A stretch of DNA of 41,626 nucleotides from Bacteroidota bacterium (GCA_947460175.1 CANHGW010000025.1:1-41626), one strand, 5' to 3'; positions 16,286 through 31,094 are shown, numbered from the stretch's first letter. Made by a program: numbers and translations. Notes: generated from the sequence alone by a model not told the origin.

Positions 16286-17706
16286 TGAGAAAAGAAGTTA
16301 AAACAGGGCTCATTTTATATGCACTGGCAGATTATCTGACGGCTGCATTGAGTTGGTTTTTATTTCTTTTTTACAGAAAAAATAATATTCAACCTATTCA
16401 GTTTAGTGATTATCTTCATCAATTCTCGAATAAGGATATAGTTCTAACACTTTTTATAGTGCCGATCATATGGCTGCTTTTCCATCTTTTTTCTGGGGCT
16501 TATTTTAATCCTTATCGTAAATCAAGATTTATCGAAATTTATCGAACACTCATTACAACATTGTTGGGTGCAATTGTAATTTATTTTTCGTTTATACAAA
16601 ATGATGCAAATCCGCAATTAGACTATTATTACAAATCATTTTTTCTTTATTTATTGATACAATTTATTGTGACTTCCATTGGGCGTATTATTGTTTTGTA
16701 CCAAATCAAACAAAAAATTTATGGTAGTAAATTTGGTTATAATACACTCATCATTGGAGGCAATCAACAAGCAATTTCAATCTACAAAGATATTGTAGAT
16801 AATGAAGTAAAACTTGGGTATCTATTCAAAGGTTTTGTATACGCCGATGACACAGGTAGTAACGGCATGAGTAGTTATCTACCTAAGTTAGGTAGCATCG
16901 ATGAGTTAGAAAAAATAATAGATCAGCATCATATAGAAGAAGTCATTATTGCTATCGATACTTCTGAACACAATAAACTGCAATACATATTAGCACAACT
17001 TTCGCATAGGCAAGTAATTATAAAGATTACACCCGATTTATATGATATCATATCTGGCTCTGTAAAAACAAGTAATGTATTTGGTGCTGTATTGATTGAA
17101 ATATATCCCGAATTAATGCCCGATTGGCAACGTGTAATTAAACGTGCATTGGATATAGTTATTTCGACTTCTGTGTTAATCATCTTAAGTCCTTTATATT
17201 TATTTGCGGCATTGAAAGTGAAATTATCATCTTCTGGACCAATATTTTATAAACAACAACGTATTGGTATTTATGGCACTCCATTTTGGATATATAAATT
17301 CAGATCGATGGTATTGAATGCTGAAGATAAAGGCCCCGCATTGTCAAGTGAAAACGATCCTCGTATTACACCTTGGGGGCGTATTATGCGCAAATGGCGT
17401 ATCGATGAGCTACCCCAATTTTATAATATAATTAAAGGTGAAATGTCATTAGTAGGACCAAGACCGGAACGAAAATATTATATCGATATTATATCTCAAA
17501 CAAATCCTCACTATAAATATTTGCATAAGGTTAAACCAGGCTTGTCATCATGGGGCATGGTGAAATTTGGCTACGCAGAGAATACCCAAGAGATGATTGA
17601 ACGTATGCGTTATGATTTGCTTTATATCAAAAACTGCTCATTAGTTTTAGATTTCAAAATTATGATTTACACGATTTTAGTTATCTTGCAGGGCAGAGGC
17701 AAATAA
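16285..17706 (+). CDS. Exopolysaccharide polyprenyl glycosylphosphotransferase (WbaP/PssZ-type)
   Basis: A 473-residue inner-membrane enzyme that transfers a sugar-1-phosphate to a polyprenyl (undecaprenyl) phosphate, the first step of capsule or O-antigen-type repeat assembly. N-terminal membrane helices lie near residues 8-28, 50-70, 88-110 and 118-140, followed by a cytoplasmic Rossmann-like domain (YNTLIIGGNQQAISIYKDI near 152). One more helix at about 285-310 leads into the catalytic domain: SSSGPIFYKQQRIG, FWIYKFRSM, IDELPQFYNIIKGEMSLVGP with PRPE, and KPGLSSWGMVKFGY. The start is GTG, overlapping the preceding TAG by one base. The M1 peptidase gene follows after 5 bases. Which sugar it moves cannot be read from the sequence. 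Confidence 0.93.
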   Translation: MRKEVKTGLILYALADYLTAALSWFLFLFYRKNNIQPIQFSDYLHQFSNKDIVLTLFIVPIIWLLFHLFSGAYFNPYRKSRFIEIYRTLITTLLGAIVIYFSFIQNDANPQLDYYYKSFFLYLLIQFIVTSIGRIIVLYQIKQKIYGSKFGYNTLIIGGNQQAISIYKDIVDNEVKLGYLFKGFVYADDTGSNGMSSYLPKLGSIDELEKIIDQHHIEEVIIAIDTSEHNKLQYILAQLSHRQVIIKITPDLYDIISGSVKTSNVFGAVLIEIYPELMPDWQRVIKRALDIVISTSVLIILSPLYLFAALKVKLSSSGPIFYKQQRIGIYGTPFWIYKFRSMVLNAEDKGPALSSENDPRITPWGRIMRKWRIDELPQFYNIIKGEMSLVGPRPERKYYIDIISQTNPHYKYLHKVKPGLSSWGMVKFGYAENTQEMIERMRYDLLYIKNCSLVLDFKIMIYTILVILQGRGK

Positions 17707-17711
17707 TTACT

Positions 17712-22390
<4,679 letters not shown>

Positions 22391-22453
22391 CTATTTTTTT
22401 GCTTTGACCCAAGTGAAAACAATAAAATAATTGGAAATTGTTTAAAGGTCGGG

Positions 22454-22483
22454 CAAAGGTAAGTTTATTTTGGCGCGTTCAAA
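22454..22483 (-). promoter_or_regulatory. Promoter of pyrG
   Basis: On the minus strand: TTTG (22480-22483), an 18-base spacer, and TACCTTTG (22454-22461), both exact consensus matches. The start codon at 22387 is about 60 bases downstream. The rest of 22388-22708 holds no gene that I can see. Confidence 0.75.
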
Positions 22484-22652
22484 AATTTAAAAAATTACAA
22501 GTGGATATTATGTGGGTTAAAAAATAGTAGATTGTTTATTCAAATACAGTTGAATCTTTTTTTGTAAAATATTCCATAAAATTGGTCAAAGTTGTTCATA
22601 ATATTTGTTTTTATGCCTACTTTGAGGAATATTTGTAAATAATATCATTTTC

Positions 22653-22674
22653 ATTGATTTGCTTTAGAATCAAT
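22653..22674 (+). promoter_or_regulatory. Hairpin upstream of the lpxD-type gene
   Basis: ATTGATT (22653-22659) and AATCAAT (22668-22674) form a perfect 7-bp inverted repeat with an 8-base loop, 34 bases before ATG 22709. It has no T-run, so it is not a terminator. Its role is unknown and it may be chance in A/T-rich DNA. Confidence 0.3.
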
Positions 22675-22708
22675 AAATGATTTGTCAAAACGAATATGCA
22701 ATAGTAAT

Positions 22709-23656
22709 ATGAAGTTAAATGCTCCTGTAAGTGTAAAATGGATAGCCGAGTTTGTTGGTGCTCGATTGGTTGGTGATGACACTATCCAAGCGGATGGCAT
22801 CAATGAAGTGCATAAAATTACACCAGGTGACATTTCATTTGTAGATATTGAAAAGTATTATAATCGTACATTGACAAGCGAAGCTTCTGTTATTTTAATC
22901 AATAAAGAAGTTGAATGTCCTAAAGGAAAAGCGCTGCTTATCACGATAGACCCAGCGGCAGCTTATGTCAAACTTGTAAAACATTTTCGTCCTTTTGAAC
23001 CCTCTTTTAAAATGATCAGTGATACTGCCGAAATAGGTGAAGGTTCAATTATTATGCCCAATGTGTTTATAGGCAATAACTGTAAAATAGGAAAAGATTG
23101 TATCATTCATCCTGGCGTGGTAATATATGATCATACATTTATTGGAGATAGAGTTATCATTCAAAGTAATTCGGTAATAGGTGGTGACGCTTTCTATTTT
23201 AATAAACGAAACAACGTAGATTTAAAATACCTTAAGTTAGAAAGTTGTGGACGCACGTTTATCCATGATGATGTAGAAATAGGAGCATGTTGTACGATTG
23301 ATAAAGGCGTGAGTGGAGATACAATTATAGGTCAGGGGACCAAATTTGATAATTTCATTCACATAGGTCATGGTACTATAATTGGGAAAAATTGTTTGTT
23401 TGCAGCACAGGTTGGTGTTGCAGGCAAAGTAACCATTGGCGACAATGTGCTATTGTATGGACAAGTAGGTGTATCTAAAGATTTGGTGATCGAAAGTGAT
23501 ACTGTTGTACTTGCCAAAAGTGGTGTAGGTAAGTCATTGCCTGGTGGTAATGTATGGTTTGGTATTCCAGTACAAGATGCCAAAGATAAAATGGAAGAGC
23601 TCGTATGGGTGAAACGAATTCCAGAATTATGGGATAAAATGAAATCTGATTTTTAA
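22709..23656 (+). CDS. lpxD: UDP-3-O-acylglucosamine N-acyltransferase-like protein (LpxD type)
   Basis: A 315-residue left-handed beta-helix acyltransferase of lipid A synthesis, which adds a second 3-hydroxyacyl chain to UDP-acyl-glucosamine. I start it at ATG 22709 (MKLNAPVSVKWIAEFVGARL) because relatives begin there; the frame from TTG 22682 adds nine unlike residues. Domains: an N-terminal uridine-binding part (GINEVHKITPGDISFVD) and, from about residue 105, many hexapeptide repeats (IGEGSIIMPNVFIGNNCKIG). The catalytic-type His lies in FDNFIHIGHGTIIG. It ends with a short helix (WVKRIPELWDKM). Bacteroidota often carry a second, longer lpxD elsewhere, so this may be the paralogue. Confidence 0.88.
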   Translation: MKLNAPVSVKWIAEFVGARLVGDDTIQADGINEVHKITPGDISFVDIEKYYNRTLTSEASVILINKEVECPKGKALLITIDPAAAYVKLVKHFRPFEPSFKMISDTAEIGEGSIIMPNVFIGNNCKIGKDCIIHPGVVIYDHTFIGDRVIIQSNSVIGGDAFYFNKRNNVDLKYLKLESCGRTFIHDDVEIGACCTIDKGVSGDTIIGQGTKFDNFIHIGHGTIIGKNCLFAAQVGVAGKVTIGDNVLLYGQVGVSKDLVIESDTVVLAKSGVGKSLPGGNVWFGIPVQDAKDKMEELVWVKRIPELWDKMKSDF

Positions 23657-23722
23657 TTGCTTTTTATAATTATTTAAACAATTTTCTAATGAATAAAGGT
23701 ACTGATGTACTTTTGTGTCATG

Positions 23723-26089
23723 AGATTTTTAGTCTTTTTTTGGGTGGCATTGCTGTTGGCATTAAACATTCATGCTCAATCATTTTTTCAAAATATAAGA
23801 GGACAAGTTATTGATAAAGTAACACATCAACCGCTAATAGGTGTACAAATAGTAATTCTGAATATAAATCCGCAATTAGGGGATCAAACTGATGTACAAG
23901 GGCGATTTGAATTGAAAAATATTCCACTTGGAAGATATCAAATTCAATGTTCGTATATTGGGTATCATACTGCAACTTTCAATGATATTCAATTGAATTC
24001 AGGGAAAGAAGTCATTCTCAATATTGAATTAGAGGAGCGAATCGCTACGACCAAAAGTGATATCGTAATTAAAAATAAACGGGAAAAAGATAAGGCATTG
24101 AATGAAATGGCCATGGTAAGTGCTCGTATGTTTAGTGTTGAAGAAACTGGAAGGTATGCTGGTACTGTGAACGATCCAGCTCGGATGGCCCAAAATTTTG
24201 CAGGGGTACAAGCCAATGGTGATACTCGTAATGATATTGTTATAAGGGGCAATAGTCCGTTGGGTGTATTATGGCGCTTAGAAGGAATTGATATTCCGAA
24301 TCCAAATCATTTTTCAGGAGTGGGAACTACAGGCGGAGGAATATCCATGTTGAATAATAATAATTTGAGTAATTGTGATTTTTTAACTGGTGCATTCCCT
24401 GCGCAATATGGCAATGCAACTGCAGGTGTGTTTGATTTGAAACTTAGAAATGGAAATGATCAAAAAAGAGAATACACAGTCATGTTTGGGATGAATGGAT
24501 TGGAAGCTGGCGTAGAAGGTCCTATCAGTAAAAAAAAACATTCAAGTTATATTGCCAATTATCGATATTCTACACTTGATTTATTTAATGCATTGGGAAT
24601 AAATCTTGGAACTGCTTCTATACCTAAATACCAGGATGGTGTTTTTAAAATACATATTCCTACATCTAAGTTCGGGGTGTTTGATGTGTTTGGTTTGGGA
24701 GGATATAGTATGTCAAGTTTTTTTTCTAAAAATTTCGATACTACGGGCAAAAAACTCAATCCATTGCCAAAAGGGTTTAATACTTATTTTAATAATCATA
24801 TGGTCGTAGGAGGTGTTGAACATACCTATTCATTTTCAAAACGTACATTAGGAAAATGGATCGCAACATTTTCATCCAATGGAAATCAAACGTTTGTAGA
24901 CAGTCTTTATGATAATGATACAAAAAAGTTCAATTGGCTACGAAGAAATTATGTAGAGAATAAAATCAATGTTCAATATACACTTTCGCATAAATACAAT
25001 GCTCAACATAATTCACAAGTTGGTGTTTATTACAACCACAATTTTTTCACTATGAAAGATAGTTTGTATGTTGGATTTTTAGGTGCATATATCAAACGAT
25101 TGGATTTCAATGGAAGTGCAGATTTAGTAAGAGGCTTTATTCAGCATCAGTATAAAGTGAGTGAAAAATTTTCAATTGTAGGAGGTGTCAATGCAATGTA
25201 TTTTATATTAAATGGGTCAAAAGCAATAGAGCCTCGTATAGGATTAAAGTATCAATTGGCAAAAAATGTATGGTTAAATGCTGGTGCTGGCTTGCATAAT
25301 CAGCTACAACCAATGGTCACCTATTTTTATCAAACACGTTTGAGCAATGGTACCGATGTAGCTACCAATCGACAGTTGGATTTTACTAAAAGTGCACATG
25401 CTGTAATTGGATTAGATTGGTTATTGGCCAAAGACGTTCGATTTAAATTTGAAACCTATTATCAGCAATTAAATCAACTACCTATTGAACAAAATCCAAG
25501 TTCATTTTCTATGGTCAATGATGGGGCCTTTTATGTAATTAATAATAAGCCTTATTTAGTAAACAAAGGAACTGGATATAATGTTGGTGTAGAAATGACA
25601 CTCGAAAAGTTTTTTAGTAAAAATTATTACTTTTTATTGACTGGGTCATTGTATCAATCCATGTATAAAGGTTCTGATGGGGTGAAAAGGCATAATGCGT
25701 TTGATGGAACGTATGCTTGTAATATGTTAGCAGGTTACGATTTGAAATTGAGTAAAAAAAGTTTGTTGAGTATCAATGCAAAAGCTACATGGTTAGGTGG
25801 TAGGCGATTTACACCATTAGATGAGGCTGCTTCGCTTTTTGCAAAGGATGAAGTATACATTGATTCGCTCGCATTCACACAACAGCATCCTGCCTATTTT
25901 AGACCAGACATTCGTATAGCTTATCGCTTGAATTGGAAAAAAATATCACAAGAATTTGCATTGAATATTAATAACTTTATTAATCGAGATAATATTCAAT
26001 CATTGGAATACGATCGAACGAACAATAGAATAGGGTATAGTTATCAGCTAGGTCGAATTCCTATTTTTCAGTATCGATTAGAATTTTAG
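23723..26089 (+). CDS. TonB-dependent receptor with carboxypeptidase-regulatory-like domain
   Basis: A 788-residue outer-membrane receptor. ATG 23723 gives a clean signal peptide (MRFLVFFWVALLLALNIHAQ); the longer frame from 23705 adds six residues. TACTTTTG at 23708-23715 is a perfect -7 box, which would give a nearly leaderless message if used. Residues about 27-115 form the CarboxypepD_reg-like domain (IRGQVIDKVTHQPLIGVQI). The plug domain contains NDIVIRGNSPLGVLWRLEG near residue 170. The barrel ends in Phe (RIPIFQYRLEF). There is no SusD partner and no riboswitch. The substrate is unknown. It converges with purL, 4 bases apart. Confidence 0.91.
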   Translation, partial: RFLVFFWVALLLALNIHAQSFFQNIRGQVIDKVTHQPLIGVQIVILNINPQLGDQTDVQGRFELKNIPLGRYQIQCSYIGYHTATFNDIQLNSGKEVILNIELEERIATTKSDIVIKNKREKDKALNEMAMVSARMFSVEETGRYAGTVNDPARMAQNFAGVQANGDTRNDIVIRGNSPLGVLWRLEGIDIPNPNHFSGVGTTGGGISMLNNNNLSNCDFLTGAFPAQYGNATAGVFDLKLRNGNDQKREYTVMFGMNGLEAGVEGPISKKKHSSYIANYRYSTLDLFNALGINLGTASIPKYQDGVFKIHIPTSKFGVFDVFGLGGYSMSSFFSKNFDTTGKKLNPLPKGFNTYFNNHMVVGGVEHTYSFSKRTLGKWIATFSSNGNQTFVDSLYDNDTKKFNWLRRNYVENKINVQYTLSHKYNAQHNSQVGVYYNHNFFTMKDSLYVGFLGAYIKRLDFNGSADLVRGFIQHQYKVSEKFSIVGGVNAMYFILNGSKAIEPRIGLKYQLAKNVWLNAGAGLHNQLQPMVTYFYQTRLSNGTDVATNRQLDFTKSAHAVIGLDWLLAKDVRFKFETYYQQLNQLPIEQNPSSFSMVNDGAFYVINNKPYLVNKGTGYNVGVEMTLEKFFSKNYYFLLTGSLYQSMYKGSDGVKRHNAFDGTYACNMLAGYDLKLSKKSLLSINAKATWLGGRRFTPLDEAASLFAKDEVYIDSLAFTQQHPAYFRPDIRIAYRLNWKKISQEFALNINNFINRDNIQSLEYDRTNNRIGYSYQLGRIPIFQYRLEF

Positions 26090-26093
26090 AGAA

Positions 26094-28298
26094 TTATTTT
26101 TTCAACAATTTTTCTAACGCAGAATCATACGTTGATTTCCATTCTGATATAGAGCCCCAGTCGTTACTATCAATAGTAATAGAAGAAGTCGTTACCTCTC
26201 CTAGTTTTTCAAACGATGTTGAAGATAGTGATGCTTCAAATGCTGTTACTTGTTCAGCCTTTACACTTACAATAAACCGACTTTGAGCCTCTCCAAACAG
26301 GAATGCATCTTTGCGTAACAAAGTATGCGTATTCAAAGTAAAGCCTAAACCTCGATTAAGTCCACTTTCCATCAATGCTGTAAATAAACCGCCTTCGGCT
26401 AAATCATGTGCAGATACGATGAGTTTGGAATTGATTAATTTCAAAACAGTTTGTTGAATCTCAAATTCTTCTTCAAGATCAAAAGCGGGTGCAGGCGAAA
26501 GCTCTACCCCCATTAATTTATGAAGGTATTCGCTACTTCCAATATCATTTTTACTTTTTCCTATTAGGTAGATTTGGTCACCAGCTTGTTTGAAATCCAT
26601 CGTCATACGAGCTTGTATATCTTCAATAATACCAACCATGCCAATAGTAGGTGTAGGATAAACTGCGCCATCTGGCGATTGATTGTAAAAGCTAACGTTA
26701 CCTCCTGTGACAGGGGTATCAAATTTAAGACAAGCAGCACTCATACCCTTCAAGGCATACACAAACTGGTAATACACTTCAGGATTATATGGATTACCAA
26801 AATTAAGACAATTGGTAATAGCTGCTGGTATAGCGCCACTACAGATGATATTACGAGCTGCCTCGCTTACTGCAATCATTCCACCTACATAAGGATCGGC
26901 ATGCACATATCGACTGTTACAGTCAACCGTCATTGCGATACCTTTAGATGTTTCTTTTACCCATACTACAGCCGAATCGGCAGGGGAGTTGGTGGTAGAG
27001 TTGGCAGTACCTACCATACTATCATATTGATTATAAATCCATTTTTTATTAGCTATATTCGGTAGAGAAATTAATTGCTTAGCAATCGATTTTAAATCGC
27101 TTGGCTCTTTGATTGCATCAATATTGAAAGTGTCTCTTTGGGCAAAATAACTTGGTTCAGTATACTCACGTTCGTAAACTGGAGCTCCACCACCCAATAC
27201 CATACTTTCGGCAGGTAAATCGGCCACTAATTCTTCACCCATATAGAATTTCAAACGAGGATCGGTTGTAACCTCTCCAATAATTTCGCAATGAATATCC
27301 CATTTGTCAAATATATCAGTTACAGTTTTTTCATGTCCTTTTTTCACAACTACCAGCATTCTCTCTTGACTTTCACTCAAAAGCATTTCCCATGCTTTCA
27401 TATTTTTTTGTCGAGTAGGCACTTTATCCAAATGGATAATCATACCATGCTCACCTTTTGCACTCATTTCAGATGTACTACAGGTAATACCCGCAGCACC
27501 CATATCTTGCATACCAATGACAGCATCGGTTTCTACTAATTCCATACAGGCTTCTAGTAGTTTTTTCTCTTGAAAAGGATCGCCTACTTGCACCGCTGGT
27601 AAATCTTTTGCGCTATCTTCATTGATATCGGCACTAGCAAAACTAGCTCCACCAATTCCATCTTTTCCCGTATCACTTCCTACAATAAAAACTGGATTTC
27701 CTTCGCCATAGGATGTTGCTGAAATAGTTTTCCCAGTTTTCATTACACCTACGCTCATTGCATTTACCAATGGATTCGTGCTGTAGCAATCTTCAAAATA
27801 GGTTTCACCTCCAACGGTTGGAACGCCAAAGCAATTGCCGTAGTGCCCTATACCTTTTACTACACCTTTTAAAAGATGCTTTGTTTTATCTTCGTTTAGA
27901 TTTCCAAATCGTAATGAATTTAAGGTGGCGATGGGTCTTGCTCCCATAGTGAAAATATCGCGATGTATACCGCCTACACCAGTTGCAGCTCCCTGAAAAG
28001 GTTCAATCGCAGAAGGATGATTGTGTGATTCGATTTTAAAACTACAAGCCCAGCCATTACCTATATCTATCAAGCCTGCATTTTCTTCTCCAGCTTTCGC
28101 TAATACTTTAGAGCCATCTTTGGGAAGTGTTTTCAACCATTTGATGGAGTTTTTGTAACTGCAATGTTCGCTCCACATTACACTATACATGGCAGTTTCT
28201 GTAAAATTTGGAGTACGACCCAAAACGTTACATATTTCGTTGAATTCCGATTCGGTAAGTCCTAGTTTTTGAGCTTGTTCTAAGGTGGCTTCTTGCAT
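26094..28298 (-). CDS. purL: Phosphoribosylformylglycinamidine synthase II, small type
   Basis: A 734-residue enzyme of purine synthesis that converts FGAR to FGAM with ATP; ammonia comes from PurQ with the help of PurS, neither encoded here. I start it at ATG 28298 (MQEATLEQAQKLGLTESEF), since the longer frame from 28370 adds an unlike tail and a -7 box at 28318-28325 lies just upstream of this ATG. Motifs: ETAMYSVMWSEHCSYKNS near residues 34-51, ESHNHPSAIEPFQGAATGVGG near 90-110, GARPIATLNSLRFG near 121-134, and the second half GGNVSFYNQS near 535. The length matches small-type PurL. Confidence 0.96.
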   Translation of the reverse strand: MQEATLEQAQKLGLTESEFNEICNVLGRTPNFTETAMYSVMWSEHCSYKNSIKWLKTLPKDGSKVLAKAGEENAGLIDIGNGWACSFKIESHNHPSAIEPFQGAATGVGGIHRDIFTMGARPIATLNSLRFGNLNEDKTKHLLKGVVKGIGHYGNCFGVPTVGGETYFEDCYSTNPLVNAMSVGVMKTGKTISATSYGEGNPVFIVGSDTGKDGIGGASFASADINEDSAKDLPAVQVGDPFQEKKLLEACMELVETDAVIGMQDMGAAGITCSTSEMSAKGEHGMIIHLDKVPTRQKNMKAWEMLLSESQERMLVVVKKGHEKTVTDIFDKWDIHCEIIGEVTTDPRLKFYMGEELVADLPAESMVLGGGAPVYEREYTEPSYFAQRDTFNIDAIKEPSDLKSIAKQLISLPNIANKKWIYNQYDSMVGTANSTTNSPADSAVVWVKETSKGIAMTVDCNSRYVHADPYVGGMIAVSEAARNIICSGAIPAAITNCLNFGNPYNPEVYYQFVYALKGMSAACLKFDTPVTGGNVSFYNQSPDGAVYPTPTIGMVGIIEDIQARMTMDFKQAGDQIYLIGKSKNDIGSSEYLHKLMGVELSPAPAFDLEEEFEIQQTVLKLINSKLIVSAHDLAEGGLFTALMESGLNRGLGFTLNTHTLLRKDAFLFGEAQSRFIVSVKAEQVTAFEASLSSTSFEKLGEVTTSSITIDSNDWGSISEWKSTYDSALEKLLKK

Positions 28299-28317
28299 TT
28301 GGCTTAAAATTGAATCG

Positions 28318-28325
28318 CAAAAATA
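28318..28325 (-). promoter_or_regulatory. -7 box of purL
   Basis: On the minus strand TATTTTTG fits TAnnTTTG. It would start transcription roughly 13 bases before ATG 28298, which supports the shorter start. No -33 TTTG at proper spacing was found. Confidence 0.4.
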
Positions 28326-28529
28326 GGGTAGAGACTTCGCTTTACATATTTGAATCAAGAATAAATACACACATATTATTATAAAAATGAAATAAAAGTG
28401 TTTAATTTCTACTTTTACCTTTACTCAAAACATTGAGACAGAATATATTAAAAAAATATTAATAAAATAAGTTTAAAATAATACATCAGCACGATTTTTA
28501 ATTTATTTTTAAAGATTAAAAACAATTAA

Positions 28530-28862
28530 ATGGATTGTGAAAAGGCTAAAATTATAGCTCAAAAATGGATCGACTTGTGGAATAATGATACTGTGGATAA
28601 ATATCTAACTCAATATCGTGAGGACATTGTATTAGTATCAAGTGTCGCATTGCGTTTATTCCCTGATAGTAATGGAAGAATTACAGACAAAAAAGTATTG
28701 AAAGAATATTGGGAACTTGTAAGAATTAAATTTCCGAATTTTAAATTTATAATGACTGACTTAACATGTTATGAAAATAAAATATTGATTTTCTATTCAA
28801 CAACAGATGTAACAACGAAAGCAATTGCTATTTTAACTGTTGATGAGGATGGTATGATATAA
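28530..28862 (+). CDS. NTF2/SnoaL-like protein, C-terminus cut by an in-frame TAA
   Basis: A 110-residue cytoplasmic protein of the NTF2-like fold (small cone-shaped domain used by many enzymes and binding proteins). The pattern is typical: AQKWIDLWNNDTVDKYLTQYREDIVL-type helix start (given in parts: AQKWIDLWNND, LTQYREDIVLVSS), GRITDKKVLKEYWE helix and the strand run ILIFYSTTDVTTKAIAIL. The family ends with D-G-x-I/V followed by a short strand and a Tyr. Here translation stops at TAA 28860-28862 just after EDGMI, but the same frame continues with KCEVSYV and another stop at 28884-28886, matching the family tail. It is probably a recent nonsense change or a truncated but functional domain. 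No partner genes are evident. Confidence 0.6.
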   Translation: MDCEKAKIIAQKWIDLWNNDTVDKYLTQYREDIVLVSSVALRLFPDSNGRITDKKVLKEYWELVRIKFPNFKFIMTDLTCYENKILIFYSTTDVTTKAIAILTVDEDGMI

Positions 28863-28901
28863 AAATGTGAAGTTAGTTATGTATAATTCGTTTCTATTTT
28901 A

Positions 28902-31094
28902 TTACAAATCAATTCCCATTCCTACCATCCATCTTAAACCAGCTTGAGGGTAATAATAATTTTGAGAAATCGTTTGTTGTCCATAAATATAACTAAATGT
29001 GTATCCATTGGCTTCATAGCTATGATTAAAAATGTTATACAGTCCTGTTCTAATATTTAGAATAGTATTCTCATCGATACGTATTGGACAGTTTGCGATT
29101 AAATCTGTAATGAAATATGAGTTAATTGATTTGTTAATATTGCTTGTATTATCAAGATATTGCCTGCCAACATATTTAGGTAATAAATCAAAAGACAAAT
29201 TTTCAAAATCTTTATGAGAGCTTCCTCTTAATGGAAAATATGATAAACGACCACCGGCAATTATGTTCGGTGAAAATGCAATGTCAGTTTTTGTATAATT
29301 TTTTATCACTTGTCCGCCATTATCATAGTCGTCTATAAACTCTGAAAATTGGATTATTTTATTTTCAGACAATGCTACGTTGAATGCCAATTCAATTTTT
29401 CTGATTGAAGGTTTCCATTGAGTTTCCATTTCAATTCCTATTCGATAACTTTCAGGTATATTGGTACGAGTATAAGCTCCTACATCATTTATTTTTCCTG
29501 TAAGCACCAGTTGATCTCTATAATACATCAGGTATGAAGTGGCATGAAACGAAAATTTATTTTTGTAATTATATGTATAATTCAATTCACCATTATACAA
29601 TTTTTCAGGTTTAGGAAGAGATGATTTGCCTGCTTCTATGTCTTCTCGGTTAGGTTCTTTCTGAGCAATGCCTGCTAATAAACTTATTTGATGATGTTGA
29701 TTGTGGTAAGTGATTTTAGCTTTTGGATTAAAAAAGTTGAACTGCAAATCATGTTGAATGCTTGGGTTGTTTCGAAAGCCATTGATGATATAATCTACTT
29801 TTCGATATTGTAAATCAGCAAATAAATTAACATGTTTGGATGCTTTGAAGTCCACCATGCCATAAAGGTTTAAATCATTTTTGTGAGCCGTTAAGTTATA
29901 CCATCTGTAATCATCAGGCGTGCCATATTGAGCCCACTTTATTTCGCCAAAGTGTTTACCATCGTATTGATTGTAATTTAAATAAAGACCTGCATCCAAA
30001 TGCTTAGAAAAATAATTAGCATATAATCGACCGCCATAAAAATCATTGTCAAGCCAAAGTTGTCGTATCATATCGGTTGAAAATGAAGTGTCATTGCCAA
30101 CTATAAAATTGGGTAAGCCATAGGATAAAAAGTCTTGACTCATGCGATATTCTTCATAATAGCCTTTGCCCTTTGTATAAAATAAGGTAGAGCCTATGGA
30201 GAAATTTGAATTGATTTTATGATCGAAAAAAAGTTGGTAATAATCTTGTCCATAATTGTCTGTTTGATTATCGTAATAAGTGCCATCACTTTTTAAGCCT
30301 AGTTCATTGTGTTGTGGATTCGTAGCCAAGCTATCTTGTGGTACACCATTCCAAGCTTGACCAGTTTTTTCTTTTCCTTTCATATAATTGAATACCAATT
30401 GAGTAGAAGGATTCATTATGTACTTGGTTGTAAACTGAAATGCTTTGAGGTTAGATGCCGACCGATCTATATAGCCATCGGATAAAATACTTGATGCTCT
30501 CACTGTTGCAACAAATCGATCATTGATAAGTCCGGTACTTGCTTTCAATGTATTTTTAAAGGTATTGAATGAGCCGAAATCGGATTGATATGAAAAAGTA
30601 GGTTTAGTGTAATTTACATCCAAATTGTTGATTGCTATAGATGCACCAAAACTTCCTACACCATTTTTGGATGTGCCCACTCCTTTGCCAACTTCAATAG
30701 ACTGTGAAGAAGATAATAAATCTGGGGTGTTGACAAAAAATGTTCCTTGACTTTCAGCATCATTGACAGGTACGCCATTGATGGTTACATTGATACGGGT
30801 AAGATCAGTTCCACGTATTCGTATACCGGTATATCCTGTGCCTGTTCCTGCATCTGAATTTACAACTACCGAAGACAATGTATTTAACAAATAAGGAAGG
30901 TCCTGACCTTGATTTAGCCTTTTCATGAAGGTCTTTTCGATACGTTTTGTAGACTGTTCATCAAGTGTAGTTTGTTTGAAATCTCGAATAACGGCTGCAG
31001 GCAACTCAATGTTTCGAAGGGTGTCTTTTTTTTGTGAAAAAGCCCAAGTACCTACATGCGTCAATGCGATGGAAAATAATAATATCTTCTTCAT
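28902..31094 (-). CDS. TonB-dependent receptor under a TPP riboswitch, predicted thiamine/TPP outer-membrane transporter
   Basis: A 730-residue receptor. ATG 31094 gives the signal peptide MKKILLFSIALTHVGTWAF; the GTG at 31130 would add 12 residues. There is no carboxypeptidase-regulatory-like domain; the plug begins soon after the signal, with YTGIRIRGTDLTRINVTING near residue 88 and a barrel ending GMGIDL. A TPP riboswitch at 31181-31268 lies in its leader, so expression should fall when TPP is abundant. Thiamine-linked TonB receptors controlled this way are known in Bacteroidota (often called OMthi/Omr1). No inner-membrane thiamine transporter such as PnuT is adjacent. Homology of the receptor to known thiamine importers needs a search; the regulatory link is the main evidence. 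Confidence 0.9.
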   Translation of the reverse strand: MKKILLFSIALTHVGTWAFSQKKDTLRNIELPAAVIRDFKQTTLDEQSTKRIEKTFMKRLNQGQDLPYLLNTLSSVVVNSDAGTGTGYTGIRIRGTDLTRINVTINGVPVNDAESQGTFFVNTPDLLSSSQSIEVGKGVGTSKNGVGSFGASIAINNLDVNYTKPTFSYQSDFGSFNTFKNTLKASTGLINDRFVATVRASSILSDGYIDRSASNLKAFQFTTKYIMNPSTQLVFNYMKGKEKTGQAWNGVPQDSLATNPQHNELGLKSDGTYYDNQTDNYGQDYYQLFFDHKINSNFSIGSTLFYTKGKGYYEEYRMSQDFLSYGLPNFIVGNDTSFSTDMIRQLWLDNDFYGGRLYANYFSKHLDAGLYLNYNQYDGKHFGEIKWAQYGTPDDYRWYNLTAHKNDLNLYGMVDFKASKHVNLFADLQYRKVDYIINGFRNNPSIQHDLQFNFFNPKAKITYHNQHHQISLLAGIAQKEPNREDIEAGKSSLPKPEKLYNGELNYTYNYKNKFSFHATSYLMYYRDQLVLTGKINDVGAYTRTNIPESYRIGIEMETQWKPSIRKIELAFNVALSENKIIQFSEFIDDYDNGGQVIKNYTKTDIAFSPNIIAGGRLSYFPLRGSSHKDFENLSFDLLPKYVGRQYLDNTSNINKSINSYFITDLIANCPIRIDENTILNIRTGLYNIFNHSYEANGYTFSYIYGQQTISQNYYYPQAGLRWMVGMGIDL

